The notes below the pieces were generated by a model. That model had not been told where the DNA came from. It made no database searches and was given only the letters and a program-made list of their open reading frames with translations. This document shows positions 9,072 through 17,680 of a stretch of DNA of 64,000 nucleotides, piece after piece. Positions within the stretch are counted from its first letter, which is position 1. Each line of letters starts with the position of its first letter. Both the position numbers and the translations under genes were made by a program. This stretch comes from Clostridia bacterium (GTDB taxonomy: Bacteria; Bacillota; Clostridia; Acetivibrionales; DSM-27016), in the NCBI GenBank assembly GCA_026414765.1, contig JAOAIJ010000009.1:62001-126000 (forward strand), in the 5' to 3' direction.

Positions 9072-11096
9072 TTATTCTAAACAGCCTATAATGATTTCTC
9101 CCGGCTGAAGCATTCCCTTCTTACCGTTTTCAAACTCAATATCACACAGACTGCCGTTTTGATATATTATTTTTATGTCCTTCTGCCTTGTTTTTAGTCC
9201 TTCAGGGATAAGTGATTTTAAATCTATCCTTGCCCTTGATTCCATACTTCTGTTAGCAACGAAGAACACATACTTGCTGCATTTACTATCATAATAACTA
9301 ATGAAAGTTATTTTTTTGTTTTTTGTTACTTCATCTCCGCCAATGAACAAATCTTTTCTAGAGATCAAATCTGTGAATCTCTTTCTCAAATCTGCCGCTA
9401 TGATCAGGAGGTTCTGCATCCATTCCAATTCACTGTTTTTCCAATGTATATAATAGTTATCAAAAAATGCAAGTTTTCCATACATCGGGTCATCTTTTTC
9501 CAATACAAACCTACCAGCTTCCGTATTATCCAATCCTAAATTCATCGGCTGCACTTCTACCGCTTCAAATCCATTATTGATAAAAGGAACTGCATTAGGT
9601 ATAAAACAGTTTAAGAATAAAAGAAGTTCAATCTTTTTCTTATCCTTGTGAACGTGAGCCGCTCGCGGAGTATCCGGCGTTTCCATAGCAGCAGTAATAG
9701 GCAATGCCGATTTCATAAGAGTATTTTCAAATAACTTTTTATTGAAGCTCGGCTTCTCAATATCCTTATAAATTGACCAAATAAATCCGCTTATGAAATG
9801 GAAACCGTCATCCTTTGCTCCCTGTGCCTTTTCAGGTTCAAATACTTCAGACCATAGAATAAACTGTTTGTTTATTGACTTCGTCCTTTCTACGATATCC
9901 CTGTTCAGCTCGGGGGGAAGCGCATGCCCCATATCTATCCTTGCGCCATCTATTCCGTAATTTTCCTGGTAATATGGTATTACATCAGAAACATATTTCC
10001 ACAAAACTTCATTTTTTATGCTTCCACGATACAGGTTCAAGCAGACTCCATCCTGTAATATATATGGAGGCTGATCTTTTTCAACAAATTTCGCAGCCTT
10101 CTCATGGTTATCAAAGTAAAATTTGAGGAAGGTAGCATCAGTCCATGGAGGCTGGGGATCATTTAATACGTTGGAAAATCCCGGTATAGTAGTAATTCCA
10201 TACTCTTTCTCAATCAGATCCAGAATATTCAATCCCTGCTCGGCTGCCTGCTTCTTTATGCTCTCCCACTTATCAGGATTCAGCTGATTAGGAGGAAGTG
10301 TGAACCATTTAAGATATTCAGCCATATCCTTTGATCTGTATAATCTTGAAAGATTCTTATCATTAAGATGTAAAGATTTTTTATCTATATCTATTGATGG
10401 TGTCATAAAACTGTCATTGTACTTTAAATCAATCCAATAGAACCAATCCGGATTGTTTTCTATCAATTCATTATCTCTGGATACAGTTCTGAAAACAAAA
10501 TCAACCATCACTTTTATTCCGAGAATATGACAAGCTTCTACAAATGCTTTAAATTCCGTCTCAATCATTTCTACCGAAAAATCCCCTAAAAGAGGATCGT
10601 GCATGTTGGGGTCGAGCCTGTAAATGTTTTTTATTGCATATGGGCCTCCTATTTCACCTTTTTTGTATTTATTGCTATACTCAAAAATGGGCAGGAGGTA
10701 TATAATATCTACGTTCATTTTCTTCAAATAAGGTAATCTGCATATTGCCTTTAAAAATGTACCCGAGCAAATGCTCCCCTGTTCGTAATGCTCCCATGCT
10801 GTAAACATTCTCGGAAGCATACTATAAATCGTATTCTTTGCCAAATCCAGTTCCTGATCATCTTCTTTACATGCCGCTGCTAAAGTGTAACTTTCACCTT
10901 TTTCAGGTATGATGTATTTTTCTATGCAAAAAGCTATAAAACTGTATGGATTGATACAAACCTCACCATTTCGTTTTTCATCTGTGGAGTATTTGTCATA
11001 TCCGGTAAAGTTCCATGCTTCAGGTATAAAAAACTGTCCTGAAAATGTCTTTTCTTTTTTCTTCAAAATGTCCAGTACACTAAATAAATTCTTCAT
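9072..11096 (-). CDS. Cytoplasmic GH13 alpha-amylase-family enzyme, specificity unknown
   Basis: A 674-residue GH13 protein without a signal peptide. The TIM-barrel motifs are present in variant form: GIKVMVDFVFRTVS (region I), GIDGARIDMGHALP (nucleophile Asp), FILWSEVFEPEKAQ (acid/base Glu) and AAMETPDTPRAA (third Asp). A long N-terminal section (1-120) is not a standard starch-binding domain that I recognise, and the C-terminus is a beta-type domain. The region I variant and MGHALP differ from ordinary amylases and resemble transferase or debranching subfamilies, so substrate is open. Sits between the anchored amylase and the phosphorylase, implying work on imported maltodextrin in the cytosol. 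Confidence 0.85.
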   Translation of the reverse strand: MKNLFSVLDILKKKEKTFSGQFFIPEAWNFTGYDKYSTDEKRNGEVCINPYSFIAFCIEKYIIPEKGESYTLAAACKEDDQELDLAKNTIYSMLPRMFTAWEHYEQGSICSGTFLKAICRLPYLKKMNVDIIYLLPIFEYSNKYKKGEIGGPYAIKNIYRLDPNMHDPLLGDFSVEMIETEFKAFVEACHILGIKVMVDFVFRTVSRDNELIENNPDWFYWIDLKYNDSFMTPSIDIDKKSLHLNDKNLSRLYRSKDMAEYLKWFTLPPNQLNPDKWESIKKQAAEQGLNILDLIEKEYGITTIPGFSNVLNDPQPPWTDATFLKFYFDNHEKAAKFVEKDQPPYILQDGVCLNLYRGSIKNEVLWKYVSDVIPYYQENYGIDGARIDMGHALPPELNRDIVERTKSINKQFILWSEVFEPEKAQGAKDDGFHFISGFIWSIYKDIEKPSFNKKLFENTLMKSALPITAAMETPDTPRAAHVHKDKKKIELLLFLNCFIPNAVPFINNGFEAVEVQPMNLGLDNTEAGRFVLEKDDPMYGKLAFFDNYYIHWKNSELEWMQNLLIIAADLRKRFTDLISRKDLFIGGDEVTKNKKITFISYYDSKCSKYVFFVANRSMESRARIDLKSLIPEGLKTRQKDIKIIYQNGSLCDIEFENGKKGMLQPGEIIIGCLE

Positions 11097-11160
11097 ACAC
11101 CACTTCAGGGAGGGTTTGGGAAATATGTATCAGCTATTTCCCCTCCCTTTACTCACCTCA

Positions 11161-12702
11161 TCAATTTTTAGTTTTTTTTCTTGCTCTAACAATAAGAATT
11201 GCAACTATAACCGCGACAACTATAACAACAGCTGCACACACAACTATAATTGTAATATTTGCCATATTTGTTTCTTTAACCTGAAAAACTTTTACACCCC
11301 TTGGAGCTACACTTAATTCAAATTTTCCTTTTTTGAATTTTGTCTCAGCCGGTTCAAGAAGGCTAGTCAGAAGACCGCTTTTACTGCCGATTTTATCATC
11401 AAATTGCATCTCTGTAGTCTTTTCTTTATCCGAAATGTTAAATGCAACTATTACTGTATTATCTTCAAAGCTTCTTCTATAACATATAAAATCATCTTCT
11501 AGCTTGATTATCTTGATATCACCATGAGTCAAGGCTTTATTGGCTTTTCTGACGGAAGCCAGTTTTTTCACATAATCCGTTACAGCTGATTTGGCATTCC
11601 AGTCCATATCCCTTCTGTTGTCCGGATCTGCTCCACCGTCTAAAGCTATCTCAGTACCATAGTACATAACAGGTATACCGGTATATGTCATTGTAAATGC
11701 TATTGCCTGTTTAAGCCTCTCTTCAGTAAAATCAGTTATCTGACTTATAAACCTAGGTACATCATGGTTGTCAATAAATGTTCCCATCAGGTACTTATTG
11801 GGATAGGCATTAGCTTGTTCAATACCTTCAGCCAATCTGCCTGCCGGTTGGTTATTCCCAAATACATCTCCGATAACATAGTGCATTGGAAAATCAACCA
11901 GTCCATCCATACCTGTCTTCTGGTATCCGGCAACATAGTTCCAGTTTCCGTCAAATACTTCGCCTATGAAATAAAAATCCGGATAGTCCTTCTTTATCTC
12001 ATTTACAAATTCAGTCCAGAAGCTTTTTGGTACGTGACGTACGGTATCAAGTCTGTATCCATCTATTCCGGTTTCCTTGATCCACCATTTTGCCATGTCT
12101 ATAAGATATTTCTTAACTTCGGGATTGTCCTGATTAAAATCTGGAAGTGATGACAACTTGCCTTTTTCAACCTCTTCCTGATTGCTATAGTCAGAAATAT
12201 TTCCCCAGTCATTGAACCAGCTTTCATACTTGGGATCATCATTCCATGGATGCATCAATCCTGTATGGTTTACAACTATATCAACAATAACCTTTATACC
12301 CTTTTCATGCGCTTTTTGAACCAATTCCTTAAGCTTTTCCAAACTTCCGAAGTGTTCATTCGTCTTATAGAAATCAGTAGCCCAATAGCCATGATATCCC
12401 GCTACCTGGTTTTCTACAACAGGAGATATCCATATTGATGTAAAACCCAGATCCTTAATATAATCGAGTTTATCGATTATCCCCTGAAAGTCTCCACCGT
12501 GGTAACCACTTAGACTGTCCGGCTTAATATCCTGGTCGTTGCTGTTATCACCATTGTAAAACCTGTCAGTCATTAAAAAATATATAAGGTCTTCCTGACC
12601 TATCTTTGTTGATTTACCTTCGGCAAGTGCTACACCAGGCATCGACAGTGTGAATATTACTGCCGCTAAAATTATCTTTACAAAAATGCCTCTGTTCTTC
12701 AT
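11161..12702 (-). CDS. Secreted, membrane-anchored alpha-amylase (GH13)
   Basis: A 513-residue extracellular starch- or maltodextrin-degrading enzyme. A signal peptide covers about residues 1-27 (VKIILAAVIFTLSMPGVALA). GH13 motifs follow: VIVDIVVNHTG, GIDGYRLDTVRHVPK (nucleophile Asp), FYFIGEVFDG (acid Glu) and FIDNHDVPRF (third Asp). The C-terminus has a single hydrophobic helix (NITIIVVCAAVVIVVAVIVA) ending in Arg/Lys-rich residues, so the enzyme is anchored in the membrane facing outward. Start ATG 12700-12702 follows TAGGGGGTAGAA. It lies 19 bases after malG, so its products can pass directly to the transporter. Confidence 0.92.
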   Translation of the reverse strand: MKNRGIFVKIILAAVIFTLSMPGVALAEGKSTKIGQEDLIYFLMTDRFYNGDNSNDQDIKPDSLSGYHGGDFQGIIDKLDYIKDLGFTSIWISPVVENQVAGYHGYWATDFYKTNEHFGSLEKLKELVQKAHEKGIKVIVDIVVNHTGLMHPWNDDPKYESWFNDWGNISDYSNQEEVEKGKLSSLPDFNQDNPEVKKYLIDMAKWWIKETGIDGYRLDTVRHVPKSFWTEFVNEIKKDYPDFYFIGEVFDGNWNYVAGYQKTGMDGLVDFPMHYVIGDVFGNNQPAGRLAEGIEQANAYPNKYLMGTFIDNHDVPRFISQITDFTEERLKQAIAFTMTYTGIPVMYYGTEIALDGGADPDNRRDMDWNAKSAVTDYVKKLASVRKANKALTHGDIKIIKLEDDFICYRRSFEDNTVIVAFNISDKEKTTEMQFDDKIGSKSGLLTSLLEPAETKFKKGKFELSVAPRGVKVFQVKETNMANITIIVVCAAVVIVVAVIVAILIVRARKKTKN

Positions 12703-12721
12703 TTCTACCCCCTACCGATTA

Positions 12722-13573
12722 TTACTCTTTTACACCACCAAGTGTCAAACCGTTTATCATAACCTTGGACATCGCCGAGAAAATGATAATTACCGGTATA
12801 GCTGTCACAACACACGCCGCACTGAATATACCCCAGTCAGAGCTGAGAGCACCAGTCATGGTAAAGAGTCCTACAGGGAGAGTATGCATTGTTTCGTTTG
12901 TAAATACGATGTTTGCCACAACAAACTCATTCCATGCAGCCATAAATGAATTCAGTAAAACCACACCTACAGCAGGTAAAGCCAGTGGTACCATTATACG
13001 TCCCAGTATCTGTACAATATTTGCACCATCTATATAAGCACTTTCTTCAATCGATTTTGAAATTGTATCGAAATACCCTTTTAAAACCCAAACGCTAAAA
13101 GGTACGGAAGTAGCAATATAGGGGATAATACCACCTGCATATGTGTCTATAAGACCAAAGTTCTTTAAAAGTACATAAGTAGGTAAAAGTGTCATAGGTG
13201 CAGGGAAAATCTGTGTTAACAGCATACTAACAAGACCTGCACTTCTACCCTTGAATTTGAATCTTGAAAAACCGTAAGCTGCGCTTATTGAAAAAATTAC
13301 ACCTACCACAGATGCTACAAGTGATATAAACAAGCTGTTCTTTAGCCATGTTGTATACGGTCTGTCTATGAGAGCCCTGTAATAATTGTCAATTGTCGCA
13401 TTTTCCGGTATAAGACTCAGGTCAGTTGAAAAAAGCGCACTTCCTGGTCTCAGTGATATTTTCACAACATCAAGAAGAGGATATAAGCATACAAGTACAG
13501 CTAGAGTCAGCATGATGTATATGAAAATGATTTTTCCATGTGAATCTCTTTTTTCAAACCTTTCACTCTTCAT
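12722..13573 (-). CDS. malG: Maltodextrin ABC transporter permease MalG
   Basis: Inner-membrane permease of a CUT1 sugar ABC importer. The 283 residues contain about six membrane helices and the EAA loop SIEESAYIDGANIVQILGRI, where the ATPase docks. The C-terminus GLTLGGVKE is typical of MalG-type proteins. Its ATG shares one base with the malF stop (TAATG), suggesting translational coupling. The order malE-malF-malG-amylase supports maltodextrin as substrate. No transporter ATPase gene is in the operon. Confidence 0.92.
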   Translation of the reverse strand: MKSERFEKRDSHGKIIFIYIMLTLAVLVCLYPLLDVVKISLRPGSALFSTDLSLIPENATIDNYYRALIDRPYTTWLKNSLFISLVASVVGVIFSISAAYGFSRFKFKGRSAGLVSMLLTQIFPAPMTLLPTYVLLKNFGLIDTYAGGIIPYIATSVPFSVWVLKGYFDTISKSIEESAYIDGANIVQILGRIMVPLALPAVGVVLLNSFMAAWNEFVVANIVFTNETMHTLPVGLFTMTGALSSDWGIFSAACVVTAIPVIIIFSAMSKVMINGLTLGGVKE

Positions 13574-14451
13574 TATTCATATACCCCCTCTCCGCCTTTC
13601 ATAGCTTTGATAATTGTTGATGAGAATATCAGGAGCAATACGAATATTATTACTGAGAATGCAGCCGCTTTACCGTAGTTAAAGAACGTGAACGCATCCT
13701 TATATACTCTTGAAACAAGAATCTGAGTGTCATTGTCACCATTTCTTGCTGTCATCATGTAAATAACGCTTACCATGTTGAAGGTCCAGACAGTTGAAAG
13801 TACTATTGCAGGCGTCAACACAGGCTTTATGAGAGGTATAGTTATTTTTAAATGCTTTGTCCAGCTCTTTACTCCATCCAGCTGACCAACCTCATAAAGC
13901 TCATGAGGTACACTCTGCATAGCGCCAAGAGTGATGATCATCATGAAAGGTACACCAAGCCATACATTAACGATTATACATGCAGTAAATATCCAGAACG
14001 GATCTCCAAGCCAGGAGATACCGGTAATTCCCATGTTATTCAAAACTATGTCAATGGTTCCGTACTGCTGTTGAAACATATTTCTCCAGGTAAGTACTGC
14101 AATATACTGCGGTACTGCCCATGGAAGCATCATAATTACTCTGAATATATTTTTTGATGGCAATTTTCTGTTATAAAATAAAGCAAATATAAAGCCGAGT
14201 GTAACCGTTAAAATAATATTTATTATAGTCCAGACAATAGTCCTGATTGTAGTGGTATACAGTTCAGTATCCTTGAATATATCCTTGTAGTTATCTATTC
14301 CGATAAATTCGGGATTTAAAAAAGTATAAAGATTCATGTTTGTAAATGATAACCTTATACCATAATACAGAGGATATGCAACCATGAATATCAGGACCAG
14401 GATTGCAGGAGCAATCAAAATATACGGGGTTATCTTACTTCTTCCTAGCAC
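13573..14451 (-). CDS. malF: Maltodextrin ABC transporter permease MalF
   Basis: Partner permease to MalG, 292 residues, about six membrane helices, with an EAA-type loop PHELYEVGQLDGVKSWTKHL. It starts with GTG at 14449-14451, nine bases after AGGAGG. It lacks the long periplasmic P2 loop of enterobacterial MalF, as is usual in Gram-positives. A strong hairpin lies between malE and this gene, which would lower malFG relative to malE. Confidence 0.9.
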   Translation of the reverse strand: MLGRSKITPYILIAPAILVLIFMVAYPLYYGIRLSFTNMNLYTFLNPEFIGIDNYKDIFKDTELYTTTIRTIVWTIINIILTVTLGFIFALFYNRKLPSKNIFRVIMMLPWAVPQYIAVLTWRNMFQQQYGTIDIVLNNMGITGISWLGDPFWIFTACIIVNVWLGVPFMMIITLGAMQSVPHELYEVGQLDGVKSWTKHLKITIPLIKPVLTPAIVLSTVWTFNMVSVIYMMTARNGDNDTQILVSRVYKDAFTFFNYGKAAAFSVIIFVLLLIFSSTIIKAMKGGEGVYE

Positions 14452-14474
14452 CTATTTACTCCTCCTTCCTATTA

Positions 14475-14510
14475 AGTATTGAGGGGAATAAATCTCTTTA
14501 TTCCCCTCAA
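14475..14510 (-). other. Intercistronic hairpin between malE and malF
   Basis: Perfect 16-bp arms (14475-14490 and 14495-14510) around a TCTC loop. On the minus strand it is followed by CTTAATAGGAAGGAGG, not a T-tract, so it is more likely an mRNA 3'-end stabiliser for malE or a partial terminator than a true end. Confidence 0.75.
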
Positions 14511-14551
14511 TAAACTACAGCTTTAATAGATTTATCATATTATTTTATTAA

Positions 14552-15880
14552 TTACTTTTTACCAAGCTGGTTCTTAGCTATCTTCTCTGCTTCAGCCTGG
14601 AATACTGCAGGTGCTTCTTCAGGTGTAAGTTTTCCACTCATAACAAGTGCAAACTTAGCTTTCAAAGCATCCCATACAGCTCTCATTTCAGGAGCGTTAG
14701 GCATTGGAGTAGCAAATTTCAACTGTTCCGATAATCCCTGTACGTCTGGATCGTTCTTAACGTATGGATCTTCAAGTGCTTGGAGGTTTGTAGGAATTTC
14801 TGCAACCATCTTAGCCATAGCGAGCTGTGATTCTGGTGAATTTAACCATTCAACAAACTTCTTAACAGCAGCAGCTCTTGCATCATCTTTAGCAACTTTA
14901 GGATTCAAGATGACAACCTTCGCACCACTGTAAGGAGCAGGCATTCCGCCACCGTTAAGTGTTGGGATAGGAGCAAGACCATATTCGATCTTTGAATCTT
15001 TCAACTGTTTGAAGAGCCATGGTCCACAAATTGTAAACGCTGCTTTACCTTCTTTGAAGAGAGCGTTAGCTACGTCTGAGTTTGCTTCCTTAGGAGTAAT
15101 CTTATGAGTGTACTTGAAGTCATATACGAGTTGTGCCATCTTTTTCATAGCGTCAGTATTAAGTGTGATGTTGTTATCATCATCTAATACCTTACCGCCG
15201 AATCCACCAAGGTAACCCATTATAAAGTATGGTTCTACCATGTCATAAACCAAACCGTACTGTTTAGGTGCATTTGTAAGTTCTTTTGCTTTTGCTATAA
15301 GCTCATCCATTGTCTTTGGAGCTTCTGCTACAAGCTTTTTGTTGTAGATAAGCATTACTGCATTACCTAATCTGTAAGGGATACCATAGATTTTATCTTT
15401 GAATTTATACTGATTTACTACATCCTGGTTTAACTGAGCATAGAATTCTGCAGGCATAAATGTGTCAAGTTCAAGAGCTGTACCAGCAGTTGCAAACAAT
15501 CCTATACTGTCATGTGGTGCAAGAGTGATATCAGGTCCCTGTCCAGCAGCAACCTGTGTCTGCCAGTTGGTTCTAATATCATTGTCATTGTTGTGGATTC
15601 TCTTTACTTTGATGTTAGGATTTGCATCTGTAAACTTAACAAGAAATGCCTTCCACCAGTCTTCTTTGAAAACGTTAGGATCATCAAATTCTGAGAATGA
15701 AATCTCAATAGGTTTTGCATCTTCCACTTTCTTTGTTTCTTCAGCCTTTGTGCTTCCACTGTTGTCAGTAGTTGTAGGTGTTTCTGTCTTGTCACCACAA
15801 CCTGCTGTACCTACTACGAGAGTGAAAACCATCATTACGGCCAACACAGCTGTCAATACCTTTTTTACTTGCTTTGACAT
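14552..15880 (-). CDS. malE: Maltodextrin-binding lipoprotein MalE
   Basis: Extracellular substrate-binding protein of the CUT1 importer, 442 residues. A lipoprotein signal (about 1-27) ends in VVGTAGC, so Cys is lipidated. A low-complexity Thr/Ser/Glu linker follows, then the bilobed binding fold with GQGPDITLAPHDSIG, KIYGIPYRLGNAVMLIYNKK, FTICGPWLFKQL and SGAKVVILNPKVAK. Start ATG 15878-15880 follows AAGGGGGAAAAATTAA. An operator for the LacI-type regulator lies about 70 bases upstream. First structural gene of the operon. Confidence 0.93.
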   Translation of the reverse strand: MSKQVKKVLTAVLAVMMVFTLVVGTAGCGDKTETPTTTDNSGSTKAEETKKVEDAKPIEISFSEFDDPNVFKEDWWKAFLVKFTDANPNIKVKRIHNNDNDIRTNWQTQVAAGQGPDITLAPHDSIGLFATAGTALELDTFMPAEFYAQLNQDVVNQYKFKDKIYGIPYRLGNAVMLIYNKKLVAEAPKTMDELIAKAKELTNAPKQYGLVYDMVEPYFIMGYLGGFGGKVLDDDNNITLNTDAMKKMAQLVYDFKYTHKITPKEANSDVANALFKEGKAAFTICGPWLFKQLKDSKIEYGLAPIPTLNGGGMPAPYSGAKVVILNPKVAKDDARAAAVKKFVEWLNSPESQLAMAKMVAEIPTNLQALEDPYVKNDPDVQGLSEQLKFATPMPNAPEMRAVWDALKAKFALVMSGKLTPEEAPAVFQAEAEKIAKNQLGKK

Positions 15881-15948
15881 TTAATTTTTCCCCCTTGTTA
15901 TATATTTTTCTTTTATAAAAAGACTTTAAAGTCCTTTTACCTATGTTT

Positions 15949-15966
15949 TGTGCACATATTTGCACA
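15949..15966 (-). promoter_or_regulatory. MalR-type operator A, upstream of malE
   Basis: TGTGCA (15949-15954), six bases, TGCACA (15961-15966): a perfect inverted repeat between the regulator stop and the malE start. The same architecture occurs at two more places near the regulator. The malE -10/-35 could not be placed confidently; a short palindrome GACTTTAAAGTC (15921-15932) followed by T residues on the minus strand lies between operator and gene. Confidence 0.75.
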
Positions 15967-15991
15967 GTTGGTAAATAATTCTCCTGATTCT

Positions 15992-17011
15992 CTATACTTT
16001 TCTGAGTGTCGACTGCCGAATCACCAGTTCTGCCGGTACTATAGCCCTGTTATAACTCTTATAGTCGCTATTAATACCCACTGTCAGCAGTTCAAATGCA
16101 TTGGAACCCAAGCTGAAAGCATTTACCTCTACAGATGTCAAAGGTGGAATAAAATGATCGGAAAGCGGAGTATTGTTAAACCCAGCAACTGCTACATCCT
16201 CCGGAATTTTCAATCCGGATTCTGTCAGATACTTGATTGCTCCAAATGCAAGGAAATCATCACATGCAATAACCCCGGTTGGTCCTGTTTTTTTGTCCAT
16301 CAGTTTCTTCATTTGTTCGTATCCTGTATCATCAATGAACTTACCTTCTATGGTAAGATCCTCATCGAAAGCAATATTGTGGTCCTCTAAAGCTTTTTTG
16401 TACCCCTTTAGACGGTCCAGAGTAACAACAACCCCTGAAGAAAATCCTATCAAAGCAATTCTTTTATGTCCCTGATCTATAAAATGTTTTGTTAAATTAT
16501 ATGCTATTGAATAATTGTTATTATCAACCCAGTTAACTGCCTGATCATTTGAAGGTCTGCCAACAACCACAAACGGAAATTCTTTCTTTGAAAGCTCAGT
16601 GATAGTGGGGTCATTCACCCTTGAGGCCAGAAGTATAATCCCCTCTGCTATCCCCCCATTTGCCAGATCGTTAACTATTTGTTTCTCTTCTTTAATACTT
16701 GTAGCACTGGATATCAGTATTTTATAGTCATTTTTATGTGCTACCGAGATTATTCCTCTTATTATCTCCGGAATAAAAGGATGTTGAAATGCTTTTTCTG
16801 TAGTACCCGGAACAACCAGACCGACTATCTTTGTAGATTTGTTTGCCAGCGAACGTGCTATCATGTTTGGATGATAATTCATATCCTTCATTATTTTCAA
16901 TATCTTTTCGCGAGTGGCAATACTGATTCTGGGATTGTTTGCGATTACCCTTGATACAGTTGAAGGTGACACATTAGCAACCTTCGCTATATCATTAATT
17001 GTTACCCCCAT
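15992..17011 (-). CDS. malR: LacI-family repressor of the maltodextrin operon
   Basis: DNA-binding repressor, 339 residues. The LacI helix-turn-helix and hinge are at the N-terminus: MGVTINDIAKVANVSPSTVS then RVIANNPRIS and YHPNMIARSLANKSTKIVGL. A periplasmic-binding-protein-like effector domain follows, with VNWVDNNNYSIAYNLTKHFI and GVIACDDFLAFGAIKYL. The start is ATG 17009-17011, preceded by GAGGTG; a longer in-frame version would run through operator B. It lies directly upstream of malE on the same strand. Effector is probably maltose or maltodextrin. The symbol is by context. Confidence 0.9.
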   Translation of the reverse strand: MGVTINDIAKVANVSPSTVSRVIANNPRISIATREKILKIMKDMNYHPNMIARSLANKSTKIVGLVVPGTTEKAFQHPFIPEIIRGIISVAHKNDYKILISSATSIKEEKQIVNDLANGGIAEGIILLASRVNDPTITELSKKEFPFVVVGRPSNDQAVNWVDNNNYSIAYNLTKHFIDQGHKRIALIGFSSGVVVTLDRLKGYKKALEDHNIAFDEDLTIEGKFIDDTGYEQMKKLMDKKTGPTGVIACDDFLAFGAIKYLTESGLKIPEDVAVAGFNNTPLSDHFIPPLTSVEVNAFSLGSNAFELLTVGINSDYKSYNRAIVPAELVIRQSTLRKV

Positions 17012-17033
17012 ACTACACCTCATCAGTTTAGTT

Positions 17034-17051
17034 TGTGCATCCGCTTGCACT
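17034..17051 (-). promoter_or_regulatory. MalR-type operator B, at the regulator's own promoter
   Basis: TGTGCA (17034-17039), six bases, TGCACT (17046-17051), one mismatch from perfect symmetry. It starts eight bases after the -10 element and covers the expected transcription start of the regulator, so binding would repress the gene. Confidence 0.75.
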
Positions 17052-17059
17052 ACATTTAT

Positions 17060-17088
17060 ATAATAGCACCAACTTTATCCACCGTCAA
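17060..17088 (-). promoter_or_regulatory. Sigma-A type promoter of the LacI-family gene
   Basis: On the minus strand TTGACG (17083-17088), 17-base spacer, TATTAT (17060-17065). One mismatch in each hexamer and ideal spacing. Confidence 0.75.
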
Positions 17089-17231
17089 TAGTATTTTTAG
17101 AAACAGCAAGCAAATCGCTAAATAATACGCAAACAGCTGAAACCCGCACAGTTATTGAGTATTTTAACACCCCTACTGTGCCGGCAAAACTTTTTTCCGA
17201 TAAAAATTTTCGAAATCTGTACCGAGTAGTT

Positions 17232-17249
17232 TGTGCCAACATTTGCACA
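17232..17249 (-). promoter_or_regulatory. MalR-type operator C, distal
   Basis: TGTGCC (17232-17237), six bases, TGCACA (17244-17249), inside the longer repeat TTGTGC/GCACAA. Its centre is 198 bp from operator B, near a whole number of helical turns, which would suit looping by a tetrameric or paired repressor (inference). Confidence 0.65.
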
Positions 17250-17680
17250 ATAATTTCAAAAAGGTTTCTATATAATTTACATACTATTATTATTTTCGTA
17301 TCTTGAGGAAACTCCAAAACTTGTGAATAAGAATTCTGCTTGTAACAATTAAGCTTTTTGAGTGGATTAATTAACAAATACACTTATTAAAGAACAAGTT
17401 CTATATTTTTTTTATTTATAATAATCTATTCTATGAATTAGTAAAAATTCCTTCTTTTTTTACAATATTTTTATATTCTATATATATTCAAAGCTATTTT
17501 AGTATATACTTAATAATGATATAATAGTCATAGATTAAGGAAGAATATGTTATGGTTTTTAGTTACAAGGTAATAGATTAATACTGTGCGCCTACCCGCA
17601 AGTCATGTTTATTATTAGTCAATTACCGACAAATAAAATTTAGCAATCAACATAATCCATAGTTTGAGGGGGTTTATAAA
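17250..17680. other. Intergenic stretch, divergent promoter region
   Basis: Very AT-rich. A TATAAT at 17520-17525 on the plus strand could be the -10 for the 17681 gene, but no good -35 stands at the right distance. No coding sequence is supported; a 102-codon minus-strand frame across 17075-17383 runs through the promoter and operator C. Confidence 0.4.

Noticed and set aside
17075-17383. 102-codon minus-strand frame upstream of malR
   Set aside because: Covers the malR -35 element and operator C; no protein-like features.
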